64,000 nucleotides of DNA. Origin: Acanthopleura granulata. Taxonomy: Eukaryota; Mollusca; Polyplacophora; Chitonida; Chitonidae. The notes under the pieces were generated by a model. It had not been told where the DNA came from, made no database searches, and saw only the letters and a list, made by a program, of their open reading frames with translations. The stretch is taken from the NCBI GenBank assembly GCA_016165875.1, contig JABBOT010000002.1:41301073-41365072 (forward strand), read 5' to 3'. Shown piece by piece: positions 26,670 through 40,700 of this stretch (positions within the stretch are counted from its first letter, which is position 1; each line of letters begins with the position of its first letter). Position numbers and translations under genes: made by a program.

Positions 26670-29115
26670 ACACAGCCAGAATGCCACTCCAAAGACACCC
26701 AACTCCCACATAATATTTATAACAATCTTTCAGCATTTTGGTCCCCGTGTATAAGATGTATGAAATAGCTCTTGTTCTAGTCACTGTCTCAGTCGACCAG
26801 TCATTGGTATTAATTCCCTGGAGCAAATCACATCGGTTTTGTATTATGGAGGCCTCCTGCTACCAAACGGCTTCGAGATCTTCTCTACAGCTCTGTACTG
26901 TATCGGGTGGTATTCGGAGAGCTTCAATCCTACAAGGGTTGCATTCTCCATAGCTGCTGACTTGACATAAAAAGCCGGCATCATGTCTAATCGGCTGGGT
27001 GATAAATAACTAAACTGGATTCCCTATCCTTCATCTGCAGTAACTATAACAATTGTAAAAATCCATCAATACCTCCTGATTCCTTTTCCAAATGGCAAGG
27101 CTGTAGCCGGTAGGGTACTTTAAGTCAATCAGACTAGAATTAATGTGACAATCGGAGCCAGGAGGTTAAAAAACTAGAGCGACTTACCGTGCGTTAACCA
27201 CGGCTGATTCTACACAGTTGGCCATCAGTGTTATCACACCACAAAATTGTCTGGTCTCTATCCTGTGCGATATTTGTATGTGTTTTATTTCAGCTCTAAT
27301 CAAAATGACGAAAATTAGCCTCACCTTAAAAGCGATAACGCTAGAAAATGGGATTTGGTTATTTACTCTACAAGTATTAGAAAAACGTTAATGGCGGCCC
27401 AGTTAATAACGGTAAATCTGTCGTTTGAAGCAGAATAAAAATCATTGCTTTTTGCCCAACGGATAATTCAGTTTCTAAGGTAAATTAAGCCTTTTCTCCA
27501 CAGGAAATTTCGCAACAGCACTCAATAGCAAAAAGGCAATTTTCTGTCTTGAGGACAAGATGATTCTGCCAGTGTTTTGTAAAAATTGCGTTGCTCATTA
27601 GTCAAATGCCAATTCCTAGATGTCGTTTTGTAAATGCCACAAACAACAGTAATTAACAAGCAAAAAAACGGCCTTTCCATTAGCCGAAAATGTCACTTAA
27701 AACACCCTGCGAGCAGGTTCCACTTAATATTACACACATTTTGACAACATCTCAAACATTTTGATAGGACTCATTTTGCTTCCATTCATAAAGAGCTGTT
27801 TAAACGGATCATATACGCCGAAAATGTGCTCCCAGACTCCAATCCCAGAGATCATATTAAGGACAATCCGATTGGGGTAGAGGAGCATTCGTTTGACAGA
27901 TTACATTGGTTAATTTTACTATTCTTCTAAAGAGCTCCTGGACACGGTGGGAAAAAGAATACCTTCTGGGACTTAAAGTGTATATATCAAAATCCAATAG
28001 GTCTACTCCGTGTAATGTCGAGGGCTAAATAGTGTCCATCATCGTACTTTTCTCGACAAAAAACAACAACGTGTGGGAAAGGATGGCCATGTTTGCAAGC
28101 TTTGAGCAGAGGTCAATTCCTGATGTACTTTCTGATGATATTATGATTGATTTATTGACGGATTCATTGATGCTTATCACCATGCTCAAGCATATTTTTC
28201 GTCTGCACAATTTCCGACGGCGGTTAGATTCGTGGGTGGTGAAAATCTGAGTGCCCATTCTGCCTTAGATGAAGCGGTGAATCTGGCATAGCGTACAAAT
28301 CAGACGAAAATGTGCAAAATCATCGCTAATATGGCCACCAAAACAGCACATGCCCTGTGATATCTTCACCTGATCCGGAAGTTATAGGCTCAGTGGTCAC
28401 AAATCACACAGATACAGACTGACCATCACAAAGGTCATTTGGTGCGTCACGTTTAGTTAATGATTACACAGGGTAAAATAAACTTACACAGCGAGAGTGC
28501 TGCTCACACATAACAGCTTCTACTAATTAGCGGGGGTTTGTTTCTTCAATTAACCTCGCCACACAGACGTATATAACTGTAATAGAGTTTGCTACTGAAC
28601 AATTAACTATACAACCTGTAAACAGAGGTGGATACCCCATCTGGGGTGTAAGCAACGGCGAAAATGTGTCCAAGACTTTATGTTACAAAAAATTTGTAAT
28701 GTTATCCCGTTAGTCGTGTTTGCTGGATGCAGATACACAAGACTGAAATTCTGCAATGGCAAATGACATGCTTGGTGTTTTGAGTTTGCTTACAACCTGA
28801 TCTCACAAAAACGAATGTGATTTGCAGGGCAACACTCTGGTGGTAAGGAAACACAGCAAATGTCATTAGAGTTTAGAGCTTATCGATCTTTTTGTCAGTG
28901 TGGCTCACTCATTGTATTGGTATCGCATTCAACGTGCCATCATTGGCAAGTATCGAACTCCAGCGTGCGTTTCGTTTGGGTAATGTATATATTCTGGGTA
29001 AAAATGTTAGTTTGACTCTGTAGACAATATTACAAAGGACAAAGGTTAAATAGAGTTTTTAGCCTCCACGTACCAGAATAACGGCCTCTACCCTGCGTCA
29101 CGTCACTGCAGCCAG
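26670..29115. other. No gene recognised
   Basis: No domain, exon or array supported. CGAAAATGTG recurs three times (27820, 28298, 28660), too sparse to call a repeat. Confidence 0.5.
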
Positions 29116-29252
29116 ATGCCGGATCTGCCGGCACGAGTCCGGACTTGAATCAGTTGGAGCACACTTGGATCAGATTGGTTTCTGCGAGGTCAGTTTGTAA
29201 CTCATCTTATAGTACCAACATGTCGAGGCAGAATTTCAGCGGACACGTATAA
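29116..29252 (+). pseudogene. Tc1/mariner transposase scrap
   Basis: MPDLPAR, then after a one-base shift SPDLNQLEHTWIRLVSARS. The ARSPDLNP-x-EH-x-W block is the signature around the third catalytic acid of Tc1/mariner transposases. Only about 45 codons remain before TAA at 29250. Confidence 0.55.
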
Positions 29253-32130
29253 CGCCTTTCTTCATGTATATTTTGATATTAACTCAAAGCTCAAGACACT
29301 TCACCTTACCGATAGTCTATATAACACGCTAGTCAGAGTTCACTAAGTATCTTAGCCTGATACTGTGAGTGGCATTTGTACTTCTAAAATATCCAACGCT
29401 TCTGCTATTGGATGCCTGGCAACTCGAAACGCGCTTTTTTTGCAATACCGTTTAAATTTCCTCATGATTTCAGACTGCCATACATTGCTTTATTTGTTAG
29501 CTCTCGATTCACACTACAATCGGAGTCCGATTTTGGAATCTTAACAACGCAATACAAATCGAAGGCAAAAGTCTATGAATATGCATCACGGCGTATGTTA
29601 TAGAAGTTCTGCACGGGTATGCCAACAGCGGGGTGAACAATCTTGAGAGCTACATGGTTAGAGAAGAAGCCAGCCATGCATTACCTTATGAATCTCCTCT
29701 GACTTAGGCAAATCTATGACCTTTATGAACGTGTTCATGTCTTGTTCATGAGTTCGTCCCATAAATGCCTTGGAGACATAAACCCGGATTTATTGTTGCA
29801 GGATATTGTCTGTTGGCAGAAAGACTGACCACTGAATGTCCAAGGACGCTAAATGATGTAAATGGAGCTAAGTTGCCGTGACCACAATCGCCGGGAACTA
29901 CTGTGGTAAATAGTATACACTCATCGTTTTCCGGGCGTTTATGGTCGCTCTGAACTACCTAAAGCAGTGGAGACTTGAAAGATTTGGGAGTAGTCCAGCA
30001 GGGGCGGGGTACAGGACGCCGAGGGTTACAGCTTTGTTATTTCCAGCAATTAGGACCGTCTGGTGGGCGAATTAACAAAAACTCGCATGCTACCATTAAA
30101 TAGCCTGGCCATCTTAACAGACCAACCATTGTGGGAATAAACTGCGCTATTATACCGACCAGCATGAGCTATAAATGTTTCCAAATGATGCACAATAAAA
30201 TCGACCAGTGATCTGATTAAGTGCAAATGACTTCAGAGCTAGTATCTGGGGACAAAGCCTGGGGAGGGGCCCTTCTCAATACGCGCCAAAACAAACGGCC
30301 TATAAAGGCCACGTGACTTGTCGTTGTTTCCTAAATTAGATGACCCTAGATGGCATTAGGATGGCCAAGATACAAATCGGCAAGCAATTTAAAGACGAGT
30401 AGAGAAACTCAAGACTCCTTCTAACCTAGTTATGTACCGGACCACCCTTCTGTCGAGTCTCTCTGTAGATAATATATCCCCGCTAAGGAAATCAATTCCC
30501 CTGCAGTACCCCAAATCTGTGTAGAGTCGGTAAAACAGCCCATCCTTACAACTGACTTTGAATTTTTCTGGGGCAATATAAACAACCATAATGGCGTCTG
30601 ACAAAACATGTAGCCGAAGAATCCAAATAATACACCGACACTGAATTCCTCCATCAATACCACCAACATCCAAAGGATCGATCTCTCGGGTTAGCAATAC
30701 AGATTCCCTAACGAGTGTTTCAGGCGTGGGGTCGAGGCAAGATGCACAGCCAAATGCACAGATCCTTTGTGCACAGCAATACCCTGTCTTGGGAGACATA
30801 AGTTAGAGAAATTCAGGCCGAAGGCTGGGTGGCTCTCGCTAAATGTTGGATGTGACGTTCTGGCACAGAACTTTTTGCTCTTTTTTTTCTCCCTAGAAGT
30901 GTTACTGAGAGGAGCGATCCTTTTGTTTCTCCCCATGGACAGGCTAGTTAATGACGTGACGCTTTCACATTTCTCCACAGACTCGCTTTGCTATCACCGC
31001 CGATAAACAGCCCTGTAATTGTAACGCCGTGAAATCTTCTCGAGTCCGTGGAGACCGGGTAGTTTTATTGGGCCGAAGTCAGTCCTTAATAAACCCACTC
31101 GCCAGAGACCTTTGTTGTTTAGGCATACGATGGAACAGGCTACAAAAACACAAGCCATCACAACGCCATTTTCAATTTATGAACAAAAGCTGTCATAATT
31201 TCATAACGTTTTCCCGTTTAGAAGATTTGTATCTGATGAAATTTTACAACTGATACAACACCTGTAAATTGACGATGACGGGCTATGCCTTAAACCATCC
31301 CATATTTGGAAACAATGACTTTATATTTCGCATCTCTGAGACAAGTTGTATGGGGATATCAATACACAGTATGTGGGGATATCAATACATAGTACGTTAG
31401 CAAATACATATGAACCCAAGCTCATAACATTGCAATTGCTCTTTATAGGCAATACGCAGACATGGCCAACGCTTTTTTTAAATGCAAGTCACAGACTACC
31501 AGCTAAAGTTACATGTACGTCGTTCTAATCTACTGTTCGGTCAGCACAAATACTTAGAGAAAGTCACGCAGGCAGTGATATTATAAAGGAACTGCAGCTT
31601 CTGCGGGGTTATGGTAAGAATTGTCACGGCCACGCTACAAGGCATCTGTACCCACAGGTATATCGACTTGCGTATACGTAGGTTGTGAGGAAATAAAGAA
31701 GCTTAACAACTTAGATTGACCATTTCTCATCTGAACCTGGTAAACCCTGTTCCCAGAGACCTATTGCTGGTTTGCCTGCTTCGCGAGATTAGGTAGGGAC
31801 TTGGGCTGTCACATCTAGGTAATCCACACAGATCTCCATTCGCCCGGTCAGCACGAGAGTGGGAACCTGCGGATATTTTGTTATCAAACCCTGCGATGAG
31901 TTAGACCACCGGTAGAGAGCATTACTTAGCTGTGCTAGAGAGTAAGTGTTGTTATCAGACAGATGCGCCGTTCGGGAGAATACGGCGCCGACAAACGACA
32001 ATTCTGAGTAAAATATCCTTTATGAGCTCCCAAGAGACCCCATCTAATACTTCCCTGCTACCCACTCACAACAGTTCAAGAGAAGAGAATGTTATCAAGT
32101 GTAGAATTATGTGGGAAAGCCCCATACATG
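29253..32130. other. No gene recognised
   Basis: The longest frame (136 codons, minus strand, 30389-30799) has no recognisable domain or splice partners. Promoters and RNA genes were not identified. Confidence 0.5.
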
Positions 32131-32134
32131 TACA

Positions 32135-32941
32135 AATTCTGTGTGACAAGGTTTATGCTGCACGTGTACAGCTGTCCCTGAGACACCTTATGCTCTATAT
32201 GTACAACTTTGTGTGAAAAAGCCTATGCCATATGTGTACACCAGTGTGTGAGAGGCTTATGCTATAATTGTACAGCTGTGAGGAGGCTTATATGCTGTAC
32301 CTGTACAGCTGTGTGTGAGAAAGCTTATGCCATAGGTGTTCTGCTGTGTGTGAGAAGGCTTATGCTCTACATGGGCAGCTGTGTGTGAGAAGGCTTATGC
32401 TCTACATGTACAGGTGTTTGGGGGAAGGCTTATGCTCTACGTGTACAGGTGTTTGGGGGAAGGCTTATGCTCTACGTGTACAGGTGTTTGGGGGAAGGCT
32501 TATGCTCTACGTGTACAGGCGTTTGGGAGAAGGCTTATGGTCTACATCTACAGCTGTGTGTGAGAAGGCTTATGGTCTACATGGACAGCTGTGTCTGTGA
32601 AGGCTTATGGTCTACATGGACAGCTGTGTGTGAGAAGGCTTATACTCTACATGGACAGCTGTGTGTGAGAAGGCTTATGGTCTACATGGACAGCTGTGTG
32701 TGAGAAGGCTTATACTCTACATGGACAGCTGTGTGTGAAAGGCTTATGCTCTACATGTACAGGTGTTTGGGGGAAGGCTTATGGTCTACATCTACAGCTG
32801 TGTGTGAGAAGGCTTATGGTCTACATGGACAGCTGTGTGTGAGAAAGCTTATGGTCTACATGTACAGCTGTGTGTGGGAAACCTTATGTCCTATGGGAAC
32901 AAATGTGTGTGAGAAATGTGCAATACACATAAAAACTGTGA
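32135..32941. repeat. 35 bp minisatellite, block 1
   Basis: About 22 units of GAAGGCTTATGGTCTACATG plus GACAGCTGTGTGTGA. Variant units (GTGTTTGGGGGA) cluster. Because 35 is not a multiple of 3 the unit is read in all frames, giving several open frames that are not genes. Confidence 0.92.
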
Positions 32942-32954
32942 CAGAAGTGTTATT

Positions 32955-33208
32955 TATTTGATTGGTGTTTTACACCCTACTCAAGAATATTTCACTTATA
33001 CGAAGACAGCCAGCATTACAATGGGAGGAAACCGGGCAGAGCTTGGGGGAAACCCATGACTATCCGCTGGTTGTTGGCGAACCTTTCCACATACGGCCGG
33101 ACAGGAAGCCAGCATGAGCTGGGCTTGAACTCACAGTGACCGCTTTGGTGAGAGGTAGAGATCTTAATGCCGCATTGGTGCCCTAATTCCCTGGGTCACG
33201 GAGGCACC
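32955..33208 (-). mobile_element. SINE family A, near full length, with 13 bp target duplication
   Basis: Flanked by identical CAGAAGTGTTATT at 32942-32954 and 33209-33221. On the minus strand it has a tRNA-like head (GCCTCCGTGACCC), a B box AGTTCAAGCCC, a body with GGTTTCCTCCCATTGTAATG and an A/T-rich tail. It sits between two blocks of the 35 bp array. Confidence 0.88.
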
Positions 33209-33221
33209 CAGAAGTGTTATT

Positions 33222-33605
33222 CTATAGTCTATTACAGCTGTGTGAAAGAAGCCTAATACCATACATGTACAGTTGTGTGGGAGAAGCTTAATACCATACA
33301 TGTACAGCTATGTGTGAGACGTCCAATACCATACATGTACAGCTCTGTGTGGCAAGACTAATACCATACATGTACAGCTCTGTGTGAAAAGCCTATTACC
33401 ATACATGTACAGATGTGTGGTAGAAGCCTAATAATACACATGTACAGTTGTGTGTGAGAAGCTTAATATCATACATGTCCAGCTGTGTGGGAAAAGCCTA
33501 ATACCATACATGCACAGCTCATGTACAGGTGTGTGGGAAAAGCCTAATACCATATGTGTACAGCTGTGTGTGAGAAACCTAATACCATACAAGCAGAGAT
33601 GTATA
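33222..33605. repeat. 35 bp minisatellite, block 2
   Basis: About ten units of GAAGCCTAATACCATACATG plus TACAGCTGTGTGTGA, same length as block 1 and alike at the ACATGTACAGCTGTGTGTGA half. The SINE separates the two blocks. Confidence 0.9.
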
Positions 33606-34298
33606 CGAAGTTTTAACAGTAAGAATGACGAAAGGGAGCGTATGCTGTACATCTTTAGATGATACATATGAAGGAGGTTTATTAATGGTACAGCTATGTA
33701 TGTGGGTATACAGCAATGTGGAGGAAAGGCATGTGTATGTTCATGCTACACGTATATATGTTTTGGAATGGAAGTATATTCGACAGGAGGGAACACAAGG
33801 CCACCTATATAACCACAACAGTGCAGCATGGGGAAGGCGTCCCTGTAATAGCAGCACACATAGCTGCATGTACACATCTGCTGGATCTGCATCAATCAAT
33901 CAAACTATCCTCATAACACTTAATCAATGTTGAAATTTTACAAATAAAGATAACACAAAAGAAGCGAGCTTGGGTATATGAAGGCTGGCAGTGTTCTGCC
34001 GGCAATGTTCAAACCATGTGATAGCTAGAGGACAACATGACACTGCAGCGCTGTACAGCAGATCTAACTGCTCCCCATTATTGTGAGACACAACCCAGCC
34101 AAATCAATAACATGCTCAAATCTTACAACACCTTCAAATCTGTATAAAATTTACCGATGTACATGCACATGCATATTTATATTTACAATGCAAATGAAGC
34201 ATGGAATTATTTGCATTAAGAATGTACTTGTACCACCAACTGGTCACACACAGAAATCCGAGGCCATCAAAATAATGAATACATAAAATATTTACACC
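33606..34298. other. No gene recognised
   Basis: Region downstream of the CCDC96 poly(A) signal. No exon or repeat supported. Confidence 0.5.
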
Positions 34299-34304
34299 TT
34301 TATT
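34299..34304 (-). terminator. Poly(A) signal of CCDC96
   Basis: AATAAA on the minus strand, about 170 bases downstream of the CCDC96 stop codon, implying a short 3' untranslated region. It is the first canonical hexamer I found after the stop. Confidence 0.6.
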
Positions 34305-34473
34305 CCAAACATTGCAGTTTTATGTACAATCTTCTGATATCTTATATATACCGTGTATCACCCGGGTACTTGTGAGTTAATAAATAAGGTGTGTTCACAG
34401 TCCCAGTCACCTCAAGAGGTTCATATTGCCGGCGTGTAATAGGAGCCCATATGCCAGCATCTCCTGATTCCAT

Positions 34474-34719
34474 CTACATCTGGTTTGCACGCACCTGCTC
34501 AATCTTCCTGCGCAGCTGAGAACAGTTCAGAGTCAGCTCAGCGTGCTGCATCCTCAAGCGCTCCAGTTTCATGTTCAGATCATCACTCTTGTCCCTCTGT
34601 TCTTCAAAGTCCCGCAACAGAGATTCGTTCCCTAACAAGCCACAGTTTTGGCGCAGCTTCTGGTTGTCTATTCTAAGGGCGTCGCGGGCTTGCTTGGTTC
34701 TTGATAACACGTCTCTTTT
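34474..34719 (-). CDS. CCDC96: CCDC96 terminal exon
   Basis: The acceptor is CGTTTTCAG before 34719 and the stop TAG is at 34476-34474. It encodes 81 residues with GLLGNESLLRDFEEQRDKSD, the signature near the C-terminus of CCDC96, then a final amphipathic helix ending RANQM. Without the splice junction the open frame runs further upstream to 34770, but those residues are intronic. Confidence 0.93.
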   Translation of the reverse strand, partial: KRDVLSRTKQARDALRIDNQKLRQNCGLLGNESLLRDFEEQRDKSDDLNMKLERLRMQHAELTLNCSQLRRKIEQVRANQM

Positions 34720-37700
34720 CTGAAAACGACACAAAGCATAATGGATAAAACAAAATCCAGCAGAGGACAAATGTAGAGCTACATCAGCATAGGCACAAAA
34801 TAGTATATGGTGTCAACCACACATTAACAGTTACTAAATAGCATGGAGCATCAACCACATCTGATCACGGGTACAAAACAGCATGCGGTGTCAACCACAT
34901 CTGAACGCAGTTACAAAACAGCATGCGGTGTCAACCACATCTAACCATGGGTACAAAACAGCATACCGTGTCCACCACACCTGACCACAGGTACAAAACA
35001 GCATTCGGTGTCCACCACACCTGACCGCAGGTACAAAACAGCATGTGGTGTCAACCTCACCTGACCGCAGGTACATTACAACATAGCATCTTTTTGAATA
35101 TCCATCAAGAATAATCCAAGAATTATGACTCCTACACAGAACTTTTATATGAATCAAGACATTTTTCAAATTTGATCCAAGGTAAAATTGGGCACTATTT
35201 GAAGCAGTTAATTCAAGGAAACTAGCACCCAACCAAAATCAATGAAATCAATCAATTTTTTAACTTGATCTGACATTACACAGAGTAAACTTGCGCACAA
35301 AATTTTATCACAAGCAGTCAGTAACCACTGATCATGTCAGTGAAAGAACTTCGCAATTTCCAGTCCGTTGCTAAAGAAACCAGAAATTGGCTTAAAACAG
35401 CACCAGTATATATAGAAACATAGTTCACCTTAATATGAACTTGCATACCAAATATGAAATTTTTATATGTGGTAGTTCTGACTTGTACTACAATCACGTT
35501 GTTCATACAGATGGAGGATTGGACAGACAGTGTAATCTCTTTAGTGGAATGCACCAATGGGATAAAAACAAAATTAACAATGGAATGTTCATTTTTCCAA
35601 AATACATGTGCACAAGTGTGTAGAGACTAAAGTGTGCATGTCGTATTCTCCATGTATTAGGGCAACTGGCCAATGTCTTGTTCATGAATGTGCTTAGCCC
35701 ACAGTTTTCAACACCCCAACATTGGCAACTCGTCAACACACTGTGTAAACAATCTGACTTGATAGCTTGCTCCCTACTCCACTGACAATGAAAGCACAGG
35801 GGCAGAGTTAAGTACATACCCATGTACAATTAAGCTGACTGCTTCACAAAGGGATTCTACCCTCATTTACAAAGAACAGCCAACATTCTGAAAGCACTGC
35901 TACAGTCCCCTGGGATTTTTGAGTTCAACTTCATAGATTACAAGTGAATCAGAGAGGACATCAGTTGTAGCTTTCCAGTTATGTGCCTAAGCCAGGTCTG
36001 CATTACCTCTCCATGTCTGGGAAATGCCACATGTAATGCTAACTGTCAGATCATGTTAAGAATTTCATGTTAATTTTTCATTAGTTTAGACAGTGGGAAA
36101 AGCAGTGAAGCTTTACAAACACATTTATCAGATACCTCTAATCTTAAACAATCCTCTAAGATATCTAGAATAAAACCCAATAAACAAGTTTATCCAAGAA
36201 TATCCAGTTGAGCAGTGTTGACAAAATTGAGCATGGTCAATAACTTTATTGATAATCATAACATGTAGTAGGATGGGGGAACCAGGTGCCAACTGAGTTT
36301 CAAACCTTTGTGAACCAAGAACGGTACAAACTCATGCTCAACAAGTCATGTTTAGTGCGAGGTGGGGATTGAACTCCCATTCCTGAGCAAATCTCTCAGA
36401 CATTTCAATGCCAGGGCTATGTGTAAGTTTTATAACAAATAATTGCCTGAAGGGGTAAGTAATCACCATTGCCACTGATACTATAAATTTGTCATACGAG
36501 ATCTGACTGAACATAAACTTGTGCCAACAAGGTTGAGAAAGCCCTATCCGTGACTGACCTGAGCTGCAACGGCTTCCACTTCCTTCAGCCGGCTGTTCTG
36601 CACCTGGTTCTCTGCCTGCACAAACTGCAGCTTCTCCTTCAGGTGAGTCAGCACCTGTACCGTGCTTGTTATCTTCTTCCGTAACTTCAACAGCTCCTGT
36701 AACACATCCCACAATAGCACGATTATCATGTAGCAAAGGGCAGTTCCTATTCTCTCCACACCAAGTATACACTTTAATAGCCTGTAACCAAGGTCAGTTA
36801 ACACACTTTTCTTGCAAACAATTAGTCTGTTACAAGAGACAGGCAATCCACCTCAAATCAGACCCTCCACACAAATTTGTGTAGAAGGCAGCTGTCTCTG
36901 CTGACCATCCTGACCACAGACTTTTACTTTGTTGTGGAGATCAAAAGACCTAGGCTTTTACATTGTTGTTAGCGTAGAACCACCCAAACTTTTACACTGT
37001 TGTTAGAATGGACCCGCACAACCTTTAACACCACCGTTAGCACAGAATGACTCAGACTCCTACATTGTTGTTGCCATAGGCCCACCTAGACTTTTACACT
37101 CTTATTAGCATAGTCCCACCCAAACCTTTACACTGCTATTAGCATAGACCCACCCAAACCTTTACACCGCTGTCAGCACAGACCCACCCAAACCTTTACA
37201 CTGCTGTCGGCATAGAACCACCTGGGCTCTCATACTGTTGTTGCTAAAGACCCACCCACACTTTTACAGTTGATGTCACAGACCCATGCAGACTTTCATA
37301 CTGCTGTTAGCAGGGATCCACCCAACATTTACACTGTTCTTAGCATAGATCCACCCAAACCTTTACGCTGCTGTTAGCATGGATCCACCAAACATTTACA
37401 CTCTTGTTAGCACAGATCCCCCCAAACCTTTATGCTGCTGTTAGCATAGATCCACCCAACATTTACACTCTTGTTAGCACAGATCCCCCCAAACCTTTAC
37501 GCTGCTGTTAGCATGGATCCACCCAACATTTACACTGTTCTTAGCACAGATCCCTCCAAACCTTTATGCTGCTGTTAGCATGGATCCACCAAACATTTAC
37601 ACTCTTGTTAGCACAGATCCCCCCACACCTTTACACTATTGTTAGCATAGGATCACCTAGACTCTAACATTGTTGTTGCCATAGACCCTCCTAGGCTTTT

Positions 37701-40700
37701 ACACTGCTGCTAACATAGACCCACCCAAACCTTTACACTCTTAGCAGAGAACCACCCAGACTCTTACATTGTTGCCACAGACCCACCCACATTTTTACAC
37801 TGTTGTAAGCATAGACCTACCCAAAGTTTTACATAGTCAATGCCATAGATACACCCATACTTTTACTGTGTGGATGTTATAGACCCACCAAGACCTTTAC
37901 ACTGCTGTTAGCATGGACCCACCCAGACCTTTACACTGCTGTTAGCATGGACCCATCCAAACCTTTACACTGCTGTTAGCATGGACCCACCCAAACCTTT
38001 ACGCTGCTGTTAGCATGGACCCATCCAAACCTTTACACTGCTGTTAGCATAGACCCATCAAGACTTTTACCCTGTTGTTGGCATGGACACAGACCTTCAT
38101 ATTCTCGACTCATATACTCACCTCATTCCTTTCTTCTATCTTCTCATTGTAGGTCTGGTTTTCAATTTTCAGCTGCTCAAAGTCAATTAGATGTAGACCC
38201 TCAGCCAGCTCTTCCTGTAAACAAATGGCAAAGACTAATCATCAACTAGAACATGTACAATGATAAACTCTGTGAATCACAACATCCACTAGGTTAAACA
38301 GCAAAGTCATATCTTTACTTAATTTATTTTAAACCTAGCTCTTATATTTAGGTAAGAAATTATGAAGTTTCAAGGTTTTAACAGGTTTTACAATGTAGGG
38401 TCATAAAAACATTTTGGACAATCACATTTCTATTTTTTGGATTCTATTTTTGATTCATTACATTTAGTAAAAAGTATAAGAAAACTTACAACCACAACCA
38501 CTAATCAGCAAGACAGTCTTAAGAGTTCTTACCTTGGATTTGAGTTGTTGTTCCTTCTTTTTCAATTTATTTTTCAACTTGATATTCTCCAGTCTTACAT
38601 TGACTACATCATTGTCTTTTCTATTTTCAATGCTCAAGTACTGCTCTATGTCCTGAAATGAGAAATGCAAAGAAAACCTGCACTGGTTTATGAAGAGGGC
38701 AATTTTACAATGAATTTTCCTGTAACTCGACAATAAGTCCTACACAACAGGTACCTGGTGTGAAGCTGTCAAACAGATAGGACAAGTACATCTAAGAAAT
38801 TGATCTGTAACAACTAGAAAGGTTACCCTTGCATGTACTTCAAATGTTAATGGAGTTAAATGACCTAATAGGTGGTAGGGATTTTACTTGTAAAAAGCAA
38901 GCCCTTGAAGGAATTAGCAAAACATCAGAATCACTGTTATGCTATGTGTACCCTAGGGGGATTTTACTTGTGACGACAACTGGAGGGATTTACAAGCATT
39001 CCACTGCCCTCACCATAACCAGCATCCCACATAATCCTACCTTGGGAGGGATTGATTTCCCAGATCGGCTGTTCAGAGAGTTAACAGCCACCTGTTTCTT
39101 GAACTCGATGAATCTCTGTCTCTCTCCCTCCACCCTCTCCTGTTTCTCCCCACACCTCTCCTTCAGCTCCTCAATTTGTACACAGTAGTTCTCTTGCTCC
39201 TGACCCTCCTGCTTCCGCAGCTCCTCTAGGTTGGCTACAGGAGAGAAAACATCTGATTAAGTTTGCTACAGGAGACAAAACATCAGATCCAAGTTTGCTA
39301 CGGCAGAGAATACATAAGATCAAAGTTTGTTATACGGAGAGAAAACATGTGATCAAAGTTTGCTACACGGAGAGAAATCATGCAATCAAAGTTTGCTACA
39401 AGAGAGAAAACATCCGATCAAAGTTTGTAATAGGAGATAAATCATGCGATCAAAGTTTGCTACAAGAGAGAAAACATCAGAAAAAAGTTTGTTACAGGAG
39501 AGAAAACATCCAATCAAAGTTTGTTATATGGAGAGAAATCATGCAATCAAAGTTTGCTACAAGAGAGAAAACATTCAATTAAAGTTTGCTACAAGTGAGA
39601 CAACATCAAATCACAGTTTGCTACAGGAGAGAAAACATCAGATCAAAGTTTGCTACAGGAGAGAAAACATTCAATTAAAGTTTGCTACAGGACAGAAAAC
39701 ATCGGATCAGTTTGCTACAGGAGAGAAAACACTGGATCAAAGTCTGCTACAGGAGAGAAAACATTGGATCAGTTTGCTACAGGACAGAAAACATCAAATC
39801 AGTTTGCTACAGGAGAGAAAACATGCGATCAAAGTTTACTACAGGAGAGAAAACCTTGGATCAAAGTTTGTTACAGGAGAGAAAACATCAGACCAGTTTG
39901 CTACATGAGAGAAAACATCAGATCAAAGTTTGCTACAGGACAAAGAACTATCCAATCATTGTTTGCCATGTCAATATTGGATCACAATTTGTTATGGGAC
40001 AGAAAGCAGCAGATGATAGTTGGCTGCAGGAGAGACAACATCAATTCACAGTTACAGGAGAAACACACACCAGATCATAGTATGATACAGGACAAATAAA
40101 CAGTTTATATACAGTTTACTACAAAACAGTAACCATCAGCTCTTATAGTTTGCTACATGAGAACTTTACAGCAGGTCAGAAAATGTCAGTTTACAGTTTG
40201 CTAGAGGACAGAAAGCATCAGATCATAGTATGCAGTATGCATCGTATCATAGTTTGCTACAGGACAGAAAGCATCAGATCATAGTATGCAGTATGCATCG
40301 TATCATAGTTTGCTACAGGACAGAAAGCATCAGATCATAGTATGCAGTATGCATCGTATCATAGTTTGCTACAGGACAGAAAGCATCAGATCATAGTATG
40401 CAGTATGCATCGTATCATAGTTTGCTACAGGACAGAAACCATCAGATCATAGTATGCAGTATGCATCGTATCATAATTTGCTACAGGACAGAAAGCATCA
40501 GTTTCCAGTTTACTACAGGGCAGAAAACATCAGTTTACAGTTTGCTACAGGACAAAAAACAACAGCTCATAGTTTTCTACTGGACAGAAAACTCCAGGGG
40601 TTTGCTAATGAATAAAAAACAGTTCACAGGATAGAACAAAGGACACATGAGTCCACACAATGGGGAAAAAAAAGCAATAATTTACACAATGGGACAGTAA

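Noticed and set aside
30389..30799. 136-codon minus-strand frame
   Set aside because: Longest non-repeat orphan frame, but no motif, no splice partners and ordinary composition; length alone is compatible with chance in a 64 kb window.
32346..32961. Overlapping frames of about 80 codons in the 35 bp array
   Set aside because: Repeat artefact; the same peptide recurs in all three frames.
39295..40099. Long plus-strand frames of repeated KVCYRRENIQSKFA-type peptides
   Set aside because: They come from the 32 bp array read in successive frames, lie antisense in a CCDC96 intron, and lack a start context or any domain.
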